A stretch of 64,000 bases of DNA from Bacillota bacterium (GCA_023421395.1 JAEZTL010000005.1:7156-71155); one strand, 5' to 3'; shown: positions 1 to 8,014, counted from the first letter of the stretch. Numbers and translations are program-made. The notes: generated by a model not told the origin, from the sequence alone.

Positions 1-75
1 GCCAAGTCCAAAGCCATCTGAAAACGGCATGGCTCCGCGCGCCGGAGCACGGCGCGATCAGGCTCCTATAAAATA

Positions 76-113
76 CGCGGCCCCGCGTTTGTTTGCGGGG
101 CCGCGCCGTTTTT
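76..113. terminator. bidirectional intrinsic terminator
   Basis: A perfect 10-11 bp GC stem (arms GCGGCCCCGC and GCGGGGCCGC, 77-104) has an 8-nt loop. Five T residues follow at 109-113 on the plus strand, and TATTTTAT follows on the minus strand. It lies just after the stop of the minus-strand isomerase gene and would also end any plus-strand transcript entering from the left. Confidence 0.8.
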
Positions 114-130
114 GGGCATTTACGGGCTTA

Positions 131-1024
131 CTACCAGGGATTCTTGACGAAGTCGCCGCCGCGGCACCACCTGAGGTAGTTCAGCGCGTGGCGCTGCGCG
201 GTCATCTCCCACTCGTCCTTGTAGACCGGGTCGTGATATCCTTCCACGCAGATATCCCCGGCGTACGCGCCCGTGTGCAAAATGGAAAAGATGTCCCGCC
301 AGTCGCAGTCGCCGAAGCCGGGGGTGCGCTCCGGCGCGTACCAGTCGGTATTGCACAGCACGCCGTAATCCTCCACCTGGCGCCGGTCAACGGAGGCGTC
401 TTTGCCGTGCAGGTGGACGATCTTCCCCACCCACCTGCGCAGCTGGGCGATGGGGTCGATCAATTGAATCAGCTGATGGGCCGGCTCCCATTCCAGCCCC
501 AGCGCAGGGCTGGAAACCAGATCAAACATGCGCTCCCAGGCGCGCGGGTTAAAGCCGATGTTGCAGGTAGCGCGATCCCATGTGCCGCCCATCGGACAGT
601 TTTCGATGGCCAGCCGGACGCCGCTGTCCTCGGCGCGCCGGGCCAGGTCGCGAAACACTTCGCCAAACCGCGGCAACGCCTCGTCCACGCTCCTGCCCTC
701 CAGGGCGCCCGCGAAGGTGGACACGATTTTCGCGCCGTACAGGCGGGCGCTGTCAATGGCAAGCTCCAGCCCCTTCCGGTGCTCCTCGTTCTCCAGCGCG
801 TTGCAATAGTAACCCAGCGTGGTGATCTCGACGCCCGACTCGTCGGCCAGCGCTTTCAGCTTCGGGCCCTGCTCGCGGATGTCGACGCCATGGTATTCCA
901 TGTGGAAATTGATCGAAAGCGTTTCAAAGCCGGCCTCCAGCATCGGGCGAGCCCAAGCCTCCGCCAAGCCGCCCGGGATGCAGGTGCCAATGCGGATCTG
1001 AGGCATTTGTGCGTTCGGAGCCAT
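131..1024 (-). CDS. sugar phosphate isomerase/epimerase family protein (AP endonuclease 2-like TIM barrel)
   Basis: A 297-residue TIM-barrel protein of the xylose isomerase-like/AP-endonuclease-2 fold, probably a divalent-metal isomerase or epimerase acting on a sugar or polyol in the cytoplasm. The metal-ligand pattern is visible in order: Glu in IENCPMGG, Glu and His in LEWEPAH, His in HLHGKD and Glu in VEGYHD. The reading frame is open upstream of the chosen ATG. That ATG is preferred because GGAAGGG precedes it at normal distance and because homologues of this fold begin near PQIRIGTC. It has its own promoter (1111-1139) and is followed by a strong terminator, so it is probably monocistronic. 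The substrate cannot be read from sequence. Confidence 0.85.
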   Translation of the reverse strand: MAPNAQMPQIRIGTCIPGGLAEAWARPMLEAGFETLSINFHMEYHGVDIREQGPKLKALADESGVEITTLGYYCNALENEEHRKGLELAIDSARLYGAKIVSTFAGALEGRSVDEALPRFGEVFRDLARRAEDSGVRLAIENCPMGGTWDRATCNIGFNPRAWERMFDLVSSPALGLEWEPAHQLIQLIDPIAQLRRWVGKIVHLHGKDASVDRRQVEDYGVLCNTDWYAPERTPGFGDCDWRDIFSILHTGAYAGDICVEGYHDPVYKDEWEMTAQRHALNYLRWCRGGDFVKNPW

Positions 1025-1080
1025 CCGTATCCCTTCCTTTCCGTGGGCGGAGCGGTCGGTCCCGCAAGCCCGCGCATGTC

Positions 1081-1139
1081 TCCGGCCGCGCGCGGCCGGA
1101 TCCCGCAATCATCATAGGGCTTTCGAAGCCTTAAGTCAA
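1081..1139 (-). promoter_or_regulatory. sigma-A promoter with two dyads
   Basis: On the minus strand the -35 TTGACT (1134-1139) and -10 TATGAT (1111-1116) are 17 nt apart. A 13-nt inverted repeat, GGCTT-TCG-AAGCC (1118-1130), fills the spacer. A perfect 20-bp palindrome (1081-1100) lies at about the start of the transcript. Both dyads are candidate repressor sites controlling the isomerase gene. Confidence 0.6.
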
Positions 1140-1154
1140 GCCGTTGCGGCGCGC

Positions 1155-1186
1155 AAAAAGCGGCGGCCCGTTCATCGGGCCGCCGC
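1155..1186 (-). terminator. intrinsic terminator after the ferredoxin gene
   Basis: An 11-bp perfect stem (1160-1170 with 1176-1186) has a 5-nt loop. On the minus strand five T residues follow (1155-1159). It lies 14 bases after the ferredoxin stop codon. Confidence 0.85.
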
Positions 1187-1199
1187 ACACACGCCGGAT

Positions 1200-1388
1200 T
1201 CACTCCACGGTGATTACCGAAACGGGGCAGCTATCCTGCGCTTCCACGGCGCTGTCCTCCGCGCCGGCGGGAACGTCCTCCCGGTACACCTCCGCCACGC
1301 CGTCCTCCGCCATCCGGAACACCTCCGGACAGGTTTCGGCGCACAGTCCGCAGCTGATGCAACCACCTCTGTCAAGCTTCGCCTTCAT
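1200..1388 (-). CDS. 4Fe-4S ferredoxin
   Basis: A 62-residue electron carrier. Cys10, Cys13 and Cys16 (CISCGLC) plus Cys54 (SCPV) form the ligand set for a single 4Fe-4S cluster. Cys20 is an extra cysteine, as in single-cluster ferredoxins where it can form a disulfide. The acidic C-terminal half is typical of soluble low-potential ferredoxins. AAAGGAGGG precedes the ATG. It lies 63 bases downstream of the DUF438/PAS gene on the same strand and before a terminator, so the two are probably cotranscribed. The redox partner is unknown. Confidence 0.9.
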   Translation of the reverse strand: MKAKLDRGGCISCGLCAETCPEVFRMAEDGVAEVYREDVPAGAEDSAVEAQDSCPVSVITVE

Positions 1389-1451
1389 GGGAACCCTCCT
1401 TTTTATTGATCAGCGCGCCCGCGCGATCCCGATTGCGCAGGCGGCGGGGAT

Positions 1452-2648
1452 TCAATCCGTCACCAGCCGCTTCTCCCCTGAAATCGCCTGAATGGGGCGG
1501 ATGTCCTGGGTGACCTCCAGCACGCCCAGGTATTCCCCTGCCTCACCACGCACCGCGAAGTAGCGAATCAGCACGTACTTTTCACCCATGTTGATCCAGA
1601 AATCCTCGTGATCCTTCCGGCCTGCGCGCAAATCCTCCACCAACTTCTCCACGATGTGCACGCTGGCAGGCGGATGGCAGTTGGAAACCTTGCGGCCGAT
1701 GACCGCTTTCGTGCGGGGAAATACCCGCTCCGCGCCCTCCGAAAAGTACTTCACCGTGTCGTCCTTGTCCACGAAGGTGATGTCGATGGGCAGCACATTG
1801 AGCATGCGCGCCAATTCTTCCGTCGTAAGACGCCCGGTAGGCAGCGCCACCACGCCCGGCATGCCCTCGCGGCGGGGCTCGCCACGGTCCGCCTGCGCGG
1901 AGGGCACCCAGGCGGGCGGCTCCTCGATCAGGCAATAGCCGAACTCCGCGCCTTCGCCGGCAATCTGACGCCATTCGTCCTGCGTCAGGTTTTCCAGCAG
2001 CATCGGCAGCATGATGTTCTCCTCTTTGAACACCATCTCCTGAACCTTGCCCAGAAGCGCCTCGATCTTACCGCGGAGCGAAGCGCCGTCCATGGCTTCC
2101 ACCGCGCCGGCAGCCTCCCGAAGCTGGGCGCGAATCTCGTCGTCCACGCCCCACATGACCTTCGGAGGCGCGGTGATGCCATACTTTTCCATGTAGGGGA
2201 AGAGCAGGTTCTCCTTCTTCAGGTAGTGGCGGTCGATCTCGCCCAGCCGCCGGAGCCTGTCCCCCAGTTTTTTTCGGTCGCCGCCTGCGCCGAGCCCCAG
2301 AAGCTGCTGGCGGATCTCCCCCGCCATCGCGTCGATGGCGCGGTTCTCCCGCTTGAGCGTATTGGCCGGGTGCCCCGGAATGTCCGCCGGGCCGGTTGCG
2401 TGAATCTCCTCGATAGAGCCCTTGAACACCGCGGCGTGCACGTCGCACAACCGCTGTACTTCCGAAACGGGCAGACCGCTTTCGATCAGCGCCTGCTCCG
2501 CCCGGGCAATCTCCTCCGCCGACACGCCGTCAAACGCGGCGGCGAAGCGCCCCTTGACCTCGTCCACGCCCTTCCCTTCGTGAAGGAGCGCGATCAGTTC
2601 CTTCAGAACCCTCTGCCGGAATTCCCGGTTGCTGATTTCCCCGCTCAT
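1452..2648 (-). CDS. DUF438 / hemerythrin-like (HHE) / PAS domain protein
   Basis: A 398-residue cytoplasmic protein with three parts. Residues about 10-75 are the DUF438 region (KELIALLHEGKGVDEVK). Residues about 85-230 are an HHE four-helix bundle with His/Glu motifs (HPANTLKREN, RHYLKKENLLFPYMEKYGI, FKEENIMLPML). Residues about 270-395 are a PAS domain (ITFVDKDDTVKYFSEG, with IGRKVSNCHPP). In this family the HHE part suggests an iron site sensing oxygen or nitric oxide, with the PAS domain as sensor or dimeriser; that role is inferred. There is no kinase or output domain. A -10 TATAAT on the minus strand (2696-2701) lies upstream, and the ferredoxin gene follows. Confidence 0.85.
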   Translation of the reverse strand: MSGEISNREFRQRVLKELIALLHEGKGVDEVKGRFAAAFDGVSAEEIARAEQALIESGLPVSEVQRLCDVHAAVFKGSIEEIHATGPADIPGHPANTLKRENRAIDAMAGEIRQQLLGLGAGGDRKKLGDRLRRLGEIDRHYLKKENLLFPYMEKYGITAPPKVMWGVDDEIRAQLREAAGAVEAMDGASLRGKIEALLGKVQEMVFKEENIMLPMLLENLTQDEWRQIAGEGAEFGYCLIEEPPAWVPSAQADRGEPRREGMPGVVALPTGRLTTEELARMLNVLPIDITFVDKDDTVKYFSEGAERVFPRTKAVIGRKVSNCHPPASVHIVEKLVEDLRAGRKDHEDFWINMGEKYVLIRYFAVRGEAGEYLGVLEVTQDIRPIQAISGEKRLVTD

Positions 2649-2954
2649 GAGGATCCCTCCCTTATTCGCCCGGCGCGCATTGGCGCGACATTTACATTAT
2701 AAACGGCGCCCGCGCTTTCCAATCAGCCGTTTCATCAAAATGCGCGAGTGCGCGCATCAAGCAGTAACGCCGAAAAATCCGATTTCGGCATTTTGTGAAA
2801 CCTTTCGTTTTCCGCATACGCGGCAAAGAACGGGCGGCGCGCGGGCCCGGCGCGCTCCGGCGGGTGCGAGGCAAGCTTTGCGACAGCTCTTTGGCGCGAT
2901 CAAACCGCCACGCGAACGCACCGCCGCGCATACGCGGCGAGAAAAGTGTTGATC

Positions 2955-3084
2955 GGTGGTCAAAGTTGGTCTTGTGGATAATTCCCCGGGTCTGTTATCC
3001 CCTGAATGGCGGTTAAAATTGGTCCGGGGGCATAAACAACCCAAGGCCTGCCCGTTTCTGCGGGCCGGCCGGTCAAAAATGAGA
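2955..3084 (+). repeat. three degenerate direct repeats, GGTNAAANTT
   Basis: GGTGGTCAAAGTTGGTC (2955-2971) and GGCGGTTAAAATTGGTC (3008-3024) match at 14 of 17 positions, and all differences are transitions. A weaker third copy, GGTCAAAAATGAG, starts at 3071. Core spacing is 53 and 60 bp. The repeats could be operators for the fla promoter or the remnant of a transposon end; neither is shown. Confidence 0.4.
2973..2981 (-). promoter_or_regulatory. consensus DnaA box
   Basis: TGTGGATAA is the exact reverse complement of the DnaA box TTATCCACA. It lies about 270 bp upstream of the fla promoter. A two-mismatch relative, TTATCCCCT, is at 2995-3003. Confidence 0.45.
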
Positions 3085-3251
3085 TTCCGATCTTTATATC
3101 GGCAGGTTTCGCCATTTAGTTAGCGCAATGCGTCCGCTCCACAAAATATGGTCCGCGGATGCATTTTGTGAACAATCTAATTATATTTCGACAGATGGGA
3201 GAGAAAGTTTAGTGAAAAAATGAGAATTGTCGTTTTTTGGCAGAAAATGTA

Positions 3252-3279
3252 TTGACAGTTGTGCCATTCATAGTATACT
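3252..3279 (+). promoter_or_regulatory. sigma-A promoter of the fla operon
   Basis: A perfect -35 TTGACA (3252-3257) and a -10 TATACT (3274-3279) are separated by 16 nt within an AT-rich patch. Transcription would start near 3286, giving a leader of about 85 nt before flgB. This is the only strong promoter seen ahead of the operon. Confidence 0.75.
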
Positions 3280-3297
3280 TAGCATAGTAAGCTACAT

Positions 3298-3306
3298 TTA
3301 TCCACA
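3298..3306 (+). promoter_or_regulatory. consensus DnaA box in the fla leader
   Basis: TTATCCACA, an exact DnaA box, is about 12-20 nt downstream of the predicted transcription start. A protein bound here would sit in the path of RNA polymerase. Confidence 0.45.
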
Positions 3307-3336
3307 GGTTTGGACGTGAGTTTTCCACATTCGGTT

Positions 3337-3358
3337 CCATCTGCAGCCGACTGCATGG
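3337..3358 (+). promoter_or_regulatory. leader hairpin before the flgB ribosome site
   Basis: CCAT-GCAG pairs with CTGC-ATGG around a CCGA loop, with a 2-nt bulge (CT). It abuts the purine-rich ribosome site at about 3357-3367 and could tune translation of flgB. It does not match the c-di-GMP riboswitch known before some clostridial flgB operons. Confidence 0.35.
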
Positions 3359-3371
3359 AGGGGAGGATTCC

Positions 3372-3761
3372 ATGGGCGATTTTTTGAATAACGCCAACAT
3401 GCAATTGCTGGAAAAGAAGCTGGACGCCGTCTGGATGCGCCAGCAGGTGATCTCGAACAACATCGCCAACGCCGAGACACCCGGTTACAAGAGCAAGTCT
3501 CTGGAATTCGAATCCATCCTCGACCGTCAGCTTTCTGTTACCGGCAGTAGCGACAGTTCCATTCAGGGCGCGCTGGACCGGACGCAGCCCCGGGTCATCG
3601 AGACGTCGGGCACTTCCGCCCGCGAGGACGGCAACAATGTGGATCAGGACAAAGAATCCGTCGAGATGGCCCGCGCGCTGATCGAGTACAACTACCTGGT
3701 GAACTCCCTTTCCTCGCAGATTAGCCGCATGAAATATGTCGTGACCGAGGGGCGTGGTTGA
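3372..3761 (+). CDS. flgB: flagellar basal-body rod protein FlgB
   Basis: A 129-residue proximal rod subunit exported by the flagellar type III system. The N-terminal rod signature is clear (QQVISNNIANAETPGYKSK, residues about 25-43), as is the C-terminal amphipathic helix (MARALIEYNYLVNSLSSQISRMKYVV) used for packing in the rod. The length is normal. GGGAGG precedes the ATG. It is the first gene of the fla operon and its stop overlaps an alternative TTG of flgC. Confidence 0.95.
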   Translation: MGDFLNNANMQLLEKKLDAVWMRQQVISNNIANAETPGYKSKSLEFESILDRQLSVTGSSDSSIQGALDRTQPRVIETSGTSAREDGNNVDQDKESVEMARALIEYNYLVNSLSSQISRMKYVVTEGRG

Positions 3762-3763
3762 TT

Positions 3764-4201
3764 ATGGCCTTTCTAAATTCGCTCAACATCAGCGGTTCAG
3801 GCCTGACCGCGCAGAAGTACCGCATGGAGATCGTGGCCCAGAACCTGGCCAACGCGGACACCACGCGCACCGAGGCCGGCGGCCCTTACCGGCGCAAGCT
3901 GGTGACGTTTTCCGAAATCGGGAACACCGGCAACTTCGCCAGCGTGCTGCGCGCTTCCGCCGGGGACGCCGTGGGCGGCGTGCGCGTGGAAGAGGTGCTG
4001 GACGATACCGACGACTTCAAGGTGGAATACGATCCCACCCACCCCGACGCCAACGAAGACGGCTACGTGCAGCTGCCCAATGTGGACACCACCGAGGAAA
4101 TGGTGGACATGATGAGCGCCTCCCGGCTCTATGAGGCGAACATCACCGCCTTCAACGCCATGAAGGACATGGCCTCCAAGGCGCTGGAGATCGGCAAGTA
4201 A
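3764..4201 (+). CDS. flgC: flagellar basal-body rod protein FlgC
   Basis: A 145-residue proximal rod subunit. It has the rod motif AQNLANADTTRTEAGGPYRRK near the N-terminus and the family C-terminus (MMSASRLYEANITAFNAMKDMASKALEIGK is the characteristic end helix region). A TTG two codons upstream, overlapping the flgB stop, is also possible. The ATG is preferred because GAGGGGCG lies about nine bases before it. It follows flgB without a gap. Confidence 0.95.
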   Translation: MAFLNSLNISGSGLTAQKYRMEIVAQNLANADTTRTEAGGPYRRKLVTFSEIGNTGNFASVLRASAGDAVGGVRVEEVLDDTDDFKVEYDPTHPDANEDGYVQLPNVDTTEEMVDMMSASRLYEANITAFNAMKDMASKALEIGK

Positions 4202-4233
4202 TCCCAAACCTTCAGGAAAGCGAGGCGAACGCC

Positions 4234-4536
4234 ATGGCCATTGATCCCATCCGCGTATCGCAGCTTCTGGGCAACCTGAACGGCCCCCAGCGCACATCGC
4301 CGGTTTCCGCCGGCGTCGAGAGCTTTGAGTCCATGCTGAAAAACTCCGTCGAGGAAATCGCGAGAACGCAGGATGCCGTCCGGGAGGACGCCGTTAAACT
4401 CGCCACCGGCAACACCGACGCGCTGCACTCGATCACCATCAATGCCGCCAAGGCCGACCTTGCCGTGCAGACGATGGTGAGCGTACGAAACAAGGCGCTG
4501 GATGCCTACAACGAGATCATGCGGATCACCCTCTAG
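4234..4536 (+). CDS. fliE: flagellar hook-basal body protein FliE
   Basis: A 100-residue protein joining the MS ring to the proximal rod. The family pattern is present: a conserved FESMLKNSVEEIARTQ helix and the C-terminal MVSVRNKALDAYNEIMRITL. GGAAAGCGAGG lies upstream. It follows flgC by 32 bases and precedes fliF by 48. Confidence 0.95.
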   Translation: MAIDPIRVSQLLGNLNGPQRTSPVSAGVESFESMLKNSVEEIARTQDAVREDAVKLATGNTDALHSITINAAKADLAVQTMVSVRNKALDAYNEIMRITL

Positions 4537-4584
4537 TCGAAACCGGAACGCCGAAGGGCTATTTTGCAGATGTAGAGGGGTACG

Positions 4585-6258
4585 ATGGACACAACGCTGT
4601 CAGGACTGTATAAGAACATCAGCGCCTATTTTTTGAAGATGAGCATGCGCAAGCGGCTGACGCTCGGGATCGTCGCCGCTGTCGTGCTTGTTGGGGCTGT
4701 CGTTCTTGGCAGGGTTCTTGACAGCGCGTCCTATACGGTTCTGTACCGGGGCCTGGATTCCAAGGAGAGCGTTGAAATCGTCAACATGCTGGATTCCTCC
4801 GGCGTCGAGTACCGCCTCGAAAGCGACGGCACCATCCTCGTCCCCCGCCAGAACGAGGCGATGCTCAAAATGCAGCTGGCCGCCGAAGGCTTTCCGAGCA
4901 GTACCCTCGGCTACGACATTTTCACCAGCCAGGCGGACCTGATGACCACCGATTACGAGAAGAAACAGTACCTGATCTTTCAGCTGCAGGACCGGCTGCA
5001 GGCGGCGCTCAAAACGCTCACCGGCGTCCGGGATGCCATTGTGACGCTGAACGTGGCCGATGACAGCGCCTATGTGCTCAAGTCGAGCGCGCCCGAATCC
5101 TCCGCCGCGGTGGTGCTGGACCTGTACGCCTACGCCGACCTCTCCCCAAAGCAGATCAAGGGCATTGAGGAACTGGTGGCCAAGAGCGTACCGGGCCTCA
5201 AAAACGAGAACGTCATCATCGTGGACGGCGCCGGCACGGTGCTCAACGACACGGTCTCAGACTCCGGGGCGGGCCTGGCGGATTCCCAGATCGACATGAT
5301 CAACAAGATCAATACCCTTTACGAGCAGAAGGTCGCCAAGTTCCTGGAGCCCGTCTTCGGTACCGACGGCGTGAGTGTGTCTGTCAACGTAAAGATGAGC
5401 TTCAAACAGAAAAACACCCAGCAGACCACCTATACGCCCGTGGTGGGGGATTCCGGCATCCTCTCCCGGCAGCAGGTGGATCGCGCCTCCACCAACGGCG
5501 CGACGCTGCCGCAGCAGGGCGTGGGCACCGAATCCAACGTGGGCGTACCCTCCTACCAGGACGGCAACGCGACTGACAGCAATAATGACGCTAATAATGA
5601 AGATAATAACAATACACAGGGAGGAAACAACGGTTCCGCCAGCGAAAGTTACAGCAATGATTACCTGGTGAACCAGGTTGTCGAAACGGCGCTGGACAAC
5701 GGCGGCACCATCGAGGACATGACGGTGTCCATGATGATCAACAGCCGCGAGCTGACCCCCGAGACGCTGGACAAGTACCGCGAGATGGTGGCCTACGGCG
5801 TGGGCATCGACAAGGAAAAGGTGTTCATCACCTACGCCGAGTTCCTGGCCAAGCCGGAAACGCCGGTGTTCACCGATTCCGGTCAGGTCGCGCCCCAGAA
5901 TGTGCTGTCGCTGACCGATGCGCTGCCGATGAACCTTGTGATCTACGGCGGAGCCGGGCTGGGCGGGCTGATCCTGCTCCTGATCGTACTGCTCATACTG
6001 CGCCGCGGTTCCAAAAAGCGCAAGGGCGGCAAGGGCAAGAGCGCCGCGGCGGCACCGGGCGAGGCTGACGAGGAGGATGAGGACGAGGTGGAGAAGTCGC
6101 AGCCGCGCGAATCCAAAAAGCCCGTCCCCGGGGAGATTGTGCTCAACGAGACCCGCGAACAGGGCCTCAAGCGTCAGGTGAAGGAATTCACCAGCCAGAA
6201 CCCTGAAATCGTCGCGCAGCTGATCCGATCCTGGATGAAGGAGGAAGGCCCCAAGTGA
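4585..6258 (+). CDS. fliF: flagellar MS-ring protein FliF
   Basis: A 557-residue inner-membrane ring protein. The first membrane segment is about residues 24-44 (LTLGIVAAVVLVGAVVLG). Two ring-building YscJ-type regions follow, and the second membrane segment is about 451-472. A charged cytoplasmic tail ends in the FliG-binding peptide (EIVAQLIRSWMKEE). Residues about 327-352 are an Asn-rich low-complexity linker coded by locally AT-rich DNA, unlike the rest of the gene. The stop overlaps the GTG start of fliG. Confidence 0.95.
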   Translation: MDTTLSGLYKNISAYFLKMSMRKRLTLGIVAAVVLVGAVVLGRVLDSASYTVLYRGLDSKESVEIVNMLDSSGVEYRLESDGTILVPRQNEAMLKMQLAAEGFPSSTLGYDIFTSQADLMTTDYEKKQYLIFQLQDRLQAALKTLTGVRDAIVTLNVADDSAYVLKSSAPESSAAVVLDLYAYADLSPKQIKGIEELVAKSVPGLKNENVIIVDGAGTVLNDTVSDSGAGLADSQIDMINKINTLYEQKVAKFLEPVFGTDGVSVSVNVKMSFKQKNTQQTTYTPVVGDSGILSRQQVDRASTNGATLPQQGVGTESNVGVPSYQDGNATDSNNDANNEDNNNTQGGNNGSASESYSNDYLVNQVVETALDNGGTIEDMTVSMMINSRELTPETLDKYREMVAYGVGIDKEKVFITYAEFLAKPETPVFTDSGQVAPQNVLSLTDALPMNLVIYGGAGLGGLILLLIVLLILRRGSKKRKGGKGKSAAAAPGEADEEDEDEVEKSQPRESKKPVPGEIVLNETREQGLKRQVKEFTSQNPEIVAQLIRSWMKEEGPK

Positions 6259-7268
6259 AGCCAAAGACAAAAAACACCGAATCGATCCGCAAGGCGGCCA
6301 CCGTCATCCTGTCGCTGGGCGTCGAAGCCGCCGCCCAGGTGTTCAAATATCTCCGCCCGGAAGAAATCGAGCAGATCACCATGCAGATCGCGACGCTGGA
6401 GAACCTGTCCTCGCTGGCGGTCGAGGCTACGATGGAGGAGTTCTACAATCTTTGCGTCGCCCAGAAGTACATCACCGAGGGCGGCATCGAATACGCCAAG
6501 GCCATCCTGGAGAAGACCATGGGCGCCTCCAGCGCCGCCGGCATCATCGATAAGATCACCCGGTCGCTGCAGAGCAAGGCCTTCGGTTTTCTCGGCGAAG
6601 TTGACCCCAAGCACCTTCTGAGCCTCATCCAGAACGAGCACCCTCAGACCATCGCGCTGATCCTCGCCTACTGCCCTCCGGACCAGGCCGCCGACATCCT
6701 GAGCGAACTGCCCGCCAGCATTCAGATGGATGTGGCAAGCCGCATCGCCACCATGGATTCCACGTCCCCCGAGGCCATCCGGGACGTGGAGCGCATCATC
6801 GAGCAGAAGCTGTCGGTCAGCGAGTCGGTGGGCTTTGCCGAAATCGGCGGCACCAAGTACATGGCCAGCATCATGAACCTGGTGGACCGCGGAACCGAGA
6901 AGTATATCATGGATGAGCTCTTCCGCAAGGACCCAAAGCTGGCGGAGGAGATTCGCAACCGTATGTTCGTCTTCGAGGACATCGCCTCACTCGACGCGGT
7001 CTTCGTGCAGCGCTTCCTGCAGGACGCCAACAGCAACGACCTGCTCATCGCCCTCAAGGGCTGCAGCAAGGAAATCGCGGAAGTGTTCTACGCCAACATG
7101 TCCAACCGGCTCAAACAGACGCTCGAGGAGGAGTCCAAGTACCTGCACGGCGTGAAGCTCTCGCAGGTTGAGGAGGCCCAGCAGAAGCTGGTCGCCCTCG
7201 TCCGCTCTCTGGAGGAGGCCGGTGAGATCAGCATCACGCGCGGTCGAAAGGATGAGCTGATTGTCTAA
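6255..7268 (+). CDS. fliG: flagellar motor switch protein FliG
   Basis: A 337-residue rotor protein that binds FliF and FliM and carries the torque helix. The middle domain has the EHPQT motif (SLIQNEHPQTIALILAY). The C-terminal torque region has the expected alternating charges (about residues 235-300). It starts at a GTG that overlaps the fliF stop (GTGA), so it is likely translationally coupled. Its 3' end overlaps fliH by eight bases. Confidence 0.95.
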   Translation: MKPKTKNTESIRKAATVILSLGVEAAAQVFKYLRPEEIEQITMQIATLENLSSLAVEATMEEFYNLCVAQKYITEGGIEYAKAILEKTMGASSAAGIIDKITRSLQSKAFGFLGEVDPKHLLSLIQNEHPQTIALILAYCPPDQAADILSELPASIQMDVASRIATMDSTSPEAIRDVERIIEQKLSVSESVGFAEIGGTKYMASIMNLVDRGTEKYIMDELFRKDPKLAEEIRNRMFVFEDIASLDAVFVQRFLQDANSNDLLIALKGCSKEIAEVFYANMSNRLKQTLEEESKYLHGVKLSQVEEAQQKLVALVRSLEEAGEISITRGRKDELIV

Positions 7269-8001
7269 GGTTTACAAAGGCCATAGCGTCAAGCTGGAGC
7301 CCGACTGCTATTACTACCACGTCCCCGCGCCCCGAAGCGCCGGCAGCCTCGAGGAAGAACCGCGGGCAGACGAGGAGGACGCCCTCAGCGCCATCGAAGA
7401 GGAGCGCCGCCGGCAGGCCCGGGACATGATGATGGAGGCCGAGCAGTTCAGCGCCGACACCCGCGCGGAGGCGCTCCGTCTCGCCGAGCAGCTGCGCGAG
7501 CAGGCGCGCCGGGAGGGCTACCAGAAGGGGTACGAGCAGGGCAAGTTCCAGGCGCTGACGGAGAACGAACGCGCGCTGGACGAGCTGAAGCAGCTGATGG
7601 AGGACCTGGATCAGAGCCGGGAAGTCCTCATCCGGCAGCAGGAGCAGCAGCTGATCGACCTGGCGCTGGAAATCGCCCGCAAGGTGGTCGCCGACCGGAT
7701 CGAGCAGGACGACGAAACCTTTGCCCGCATCTTCAAAAAGGCCGTCGAGGGCATGAGCGAGCAGAAGATCGTCCGGCTCAGCGTTTCGGAGCACGACATC
7801 GAATTCGTCACCGCCCACGCCGACTACCTGAAGTCCATGGTGCAGGACGCCGAAAAGCTGGAGGTTCAGGTGCTGGAAGGCGCCGCCCGCGGCACGCTGA
7901 TCGTGGACACGGAGGACGTGGTGATCGACGCCAGCGTACAAAAACAGCTGGACGTGCTGATGCAGACGGTGCAGGACGCCCGCTTTGAAAGAAACACCTG
8001 A
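7261..8001 (+). CDS. fliH: flagellar export ATPase regulator FliH
   Basis: A 246-residue stator-like partner of the export ATPase FliI. A long charged coiled-coil N-terminal half (about residues 50-130, rich in Glu, Arg and Ala) is followed by the conserved C-terminal domain (DLALEIARKVVADRIEQDDETF). It starts at a TTG that overlaps the end of fliG. GGAAGGATGAG-like purines precede it within fliG. The stop overlaps the ribosome site of fliI. Confidence 0.9.
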   Translation: MSKVYKGHSVKLEPDCYYYHVPAPRSAGSLEEEPRADEEDALSAIEEERRRQARDMMMEAEQFSADTRAEALRLAEQLREQARREGYQKGYEQGKFQALTENERALDELKQLMEDLDQSREVLIRQQEQQLIDLALEIARKVVADRIEQDDETFARIFKKAVEGMSEQKIVRLSVSEHDIEFVTAHADYLKSMVQDAEKLEVQVLEGAARGTLIVDTEDVVIDASVQKQLDVLMQTVQDARFERNT

Positions 8002-8014
8002 GGAGGACAAGCCG

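Larger units (their letters stand above)
2649..3371. other. 723-bp intergenic regulatory region between divergent operons
   Basis: No convincing gene. It holds the minus-strand promoter of the DUF438 gene (-10 2696-2701, weak -35 TTCCAA on the plus strand at 2717-2722). A hairpin followed by ATTTT lies at 2769-2793. Two copies of GCATACGCGGC occur, the second within a 7-bp-stem hairpin at 2922-2939. It also contains degenerate GGTNAAANTT repeats (2955-3084), two consensus DnaA boxes, and the sigma-A promoter and leader of the fla operon. The stretch from about 3060 to 3290 is clearly AT-richer than its surroundings. Confidence 0.6.

Noticed and set aside
2649..3371. Chromosomal replication origin, based on DnaA boxes and an AT-rich patch
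   Set aside because: Only two exact boxes, no dnaA, dnaN, gidA or rpmH nearby, and the region is well explained as the fla promoter region.
3280..3371. c-di-GMP (GEMM) riboswitch before flgB, as in some clostridia
   Set aside because: The leader is only about 85 nt and lacks the conserved riboswitch core.
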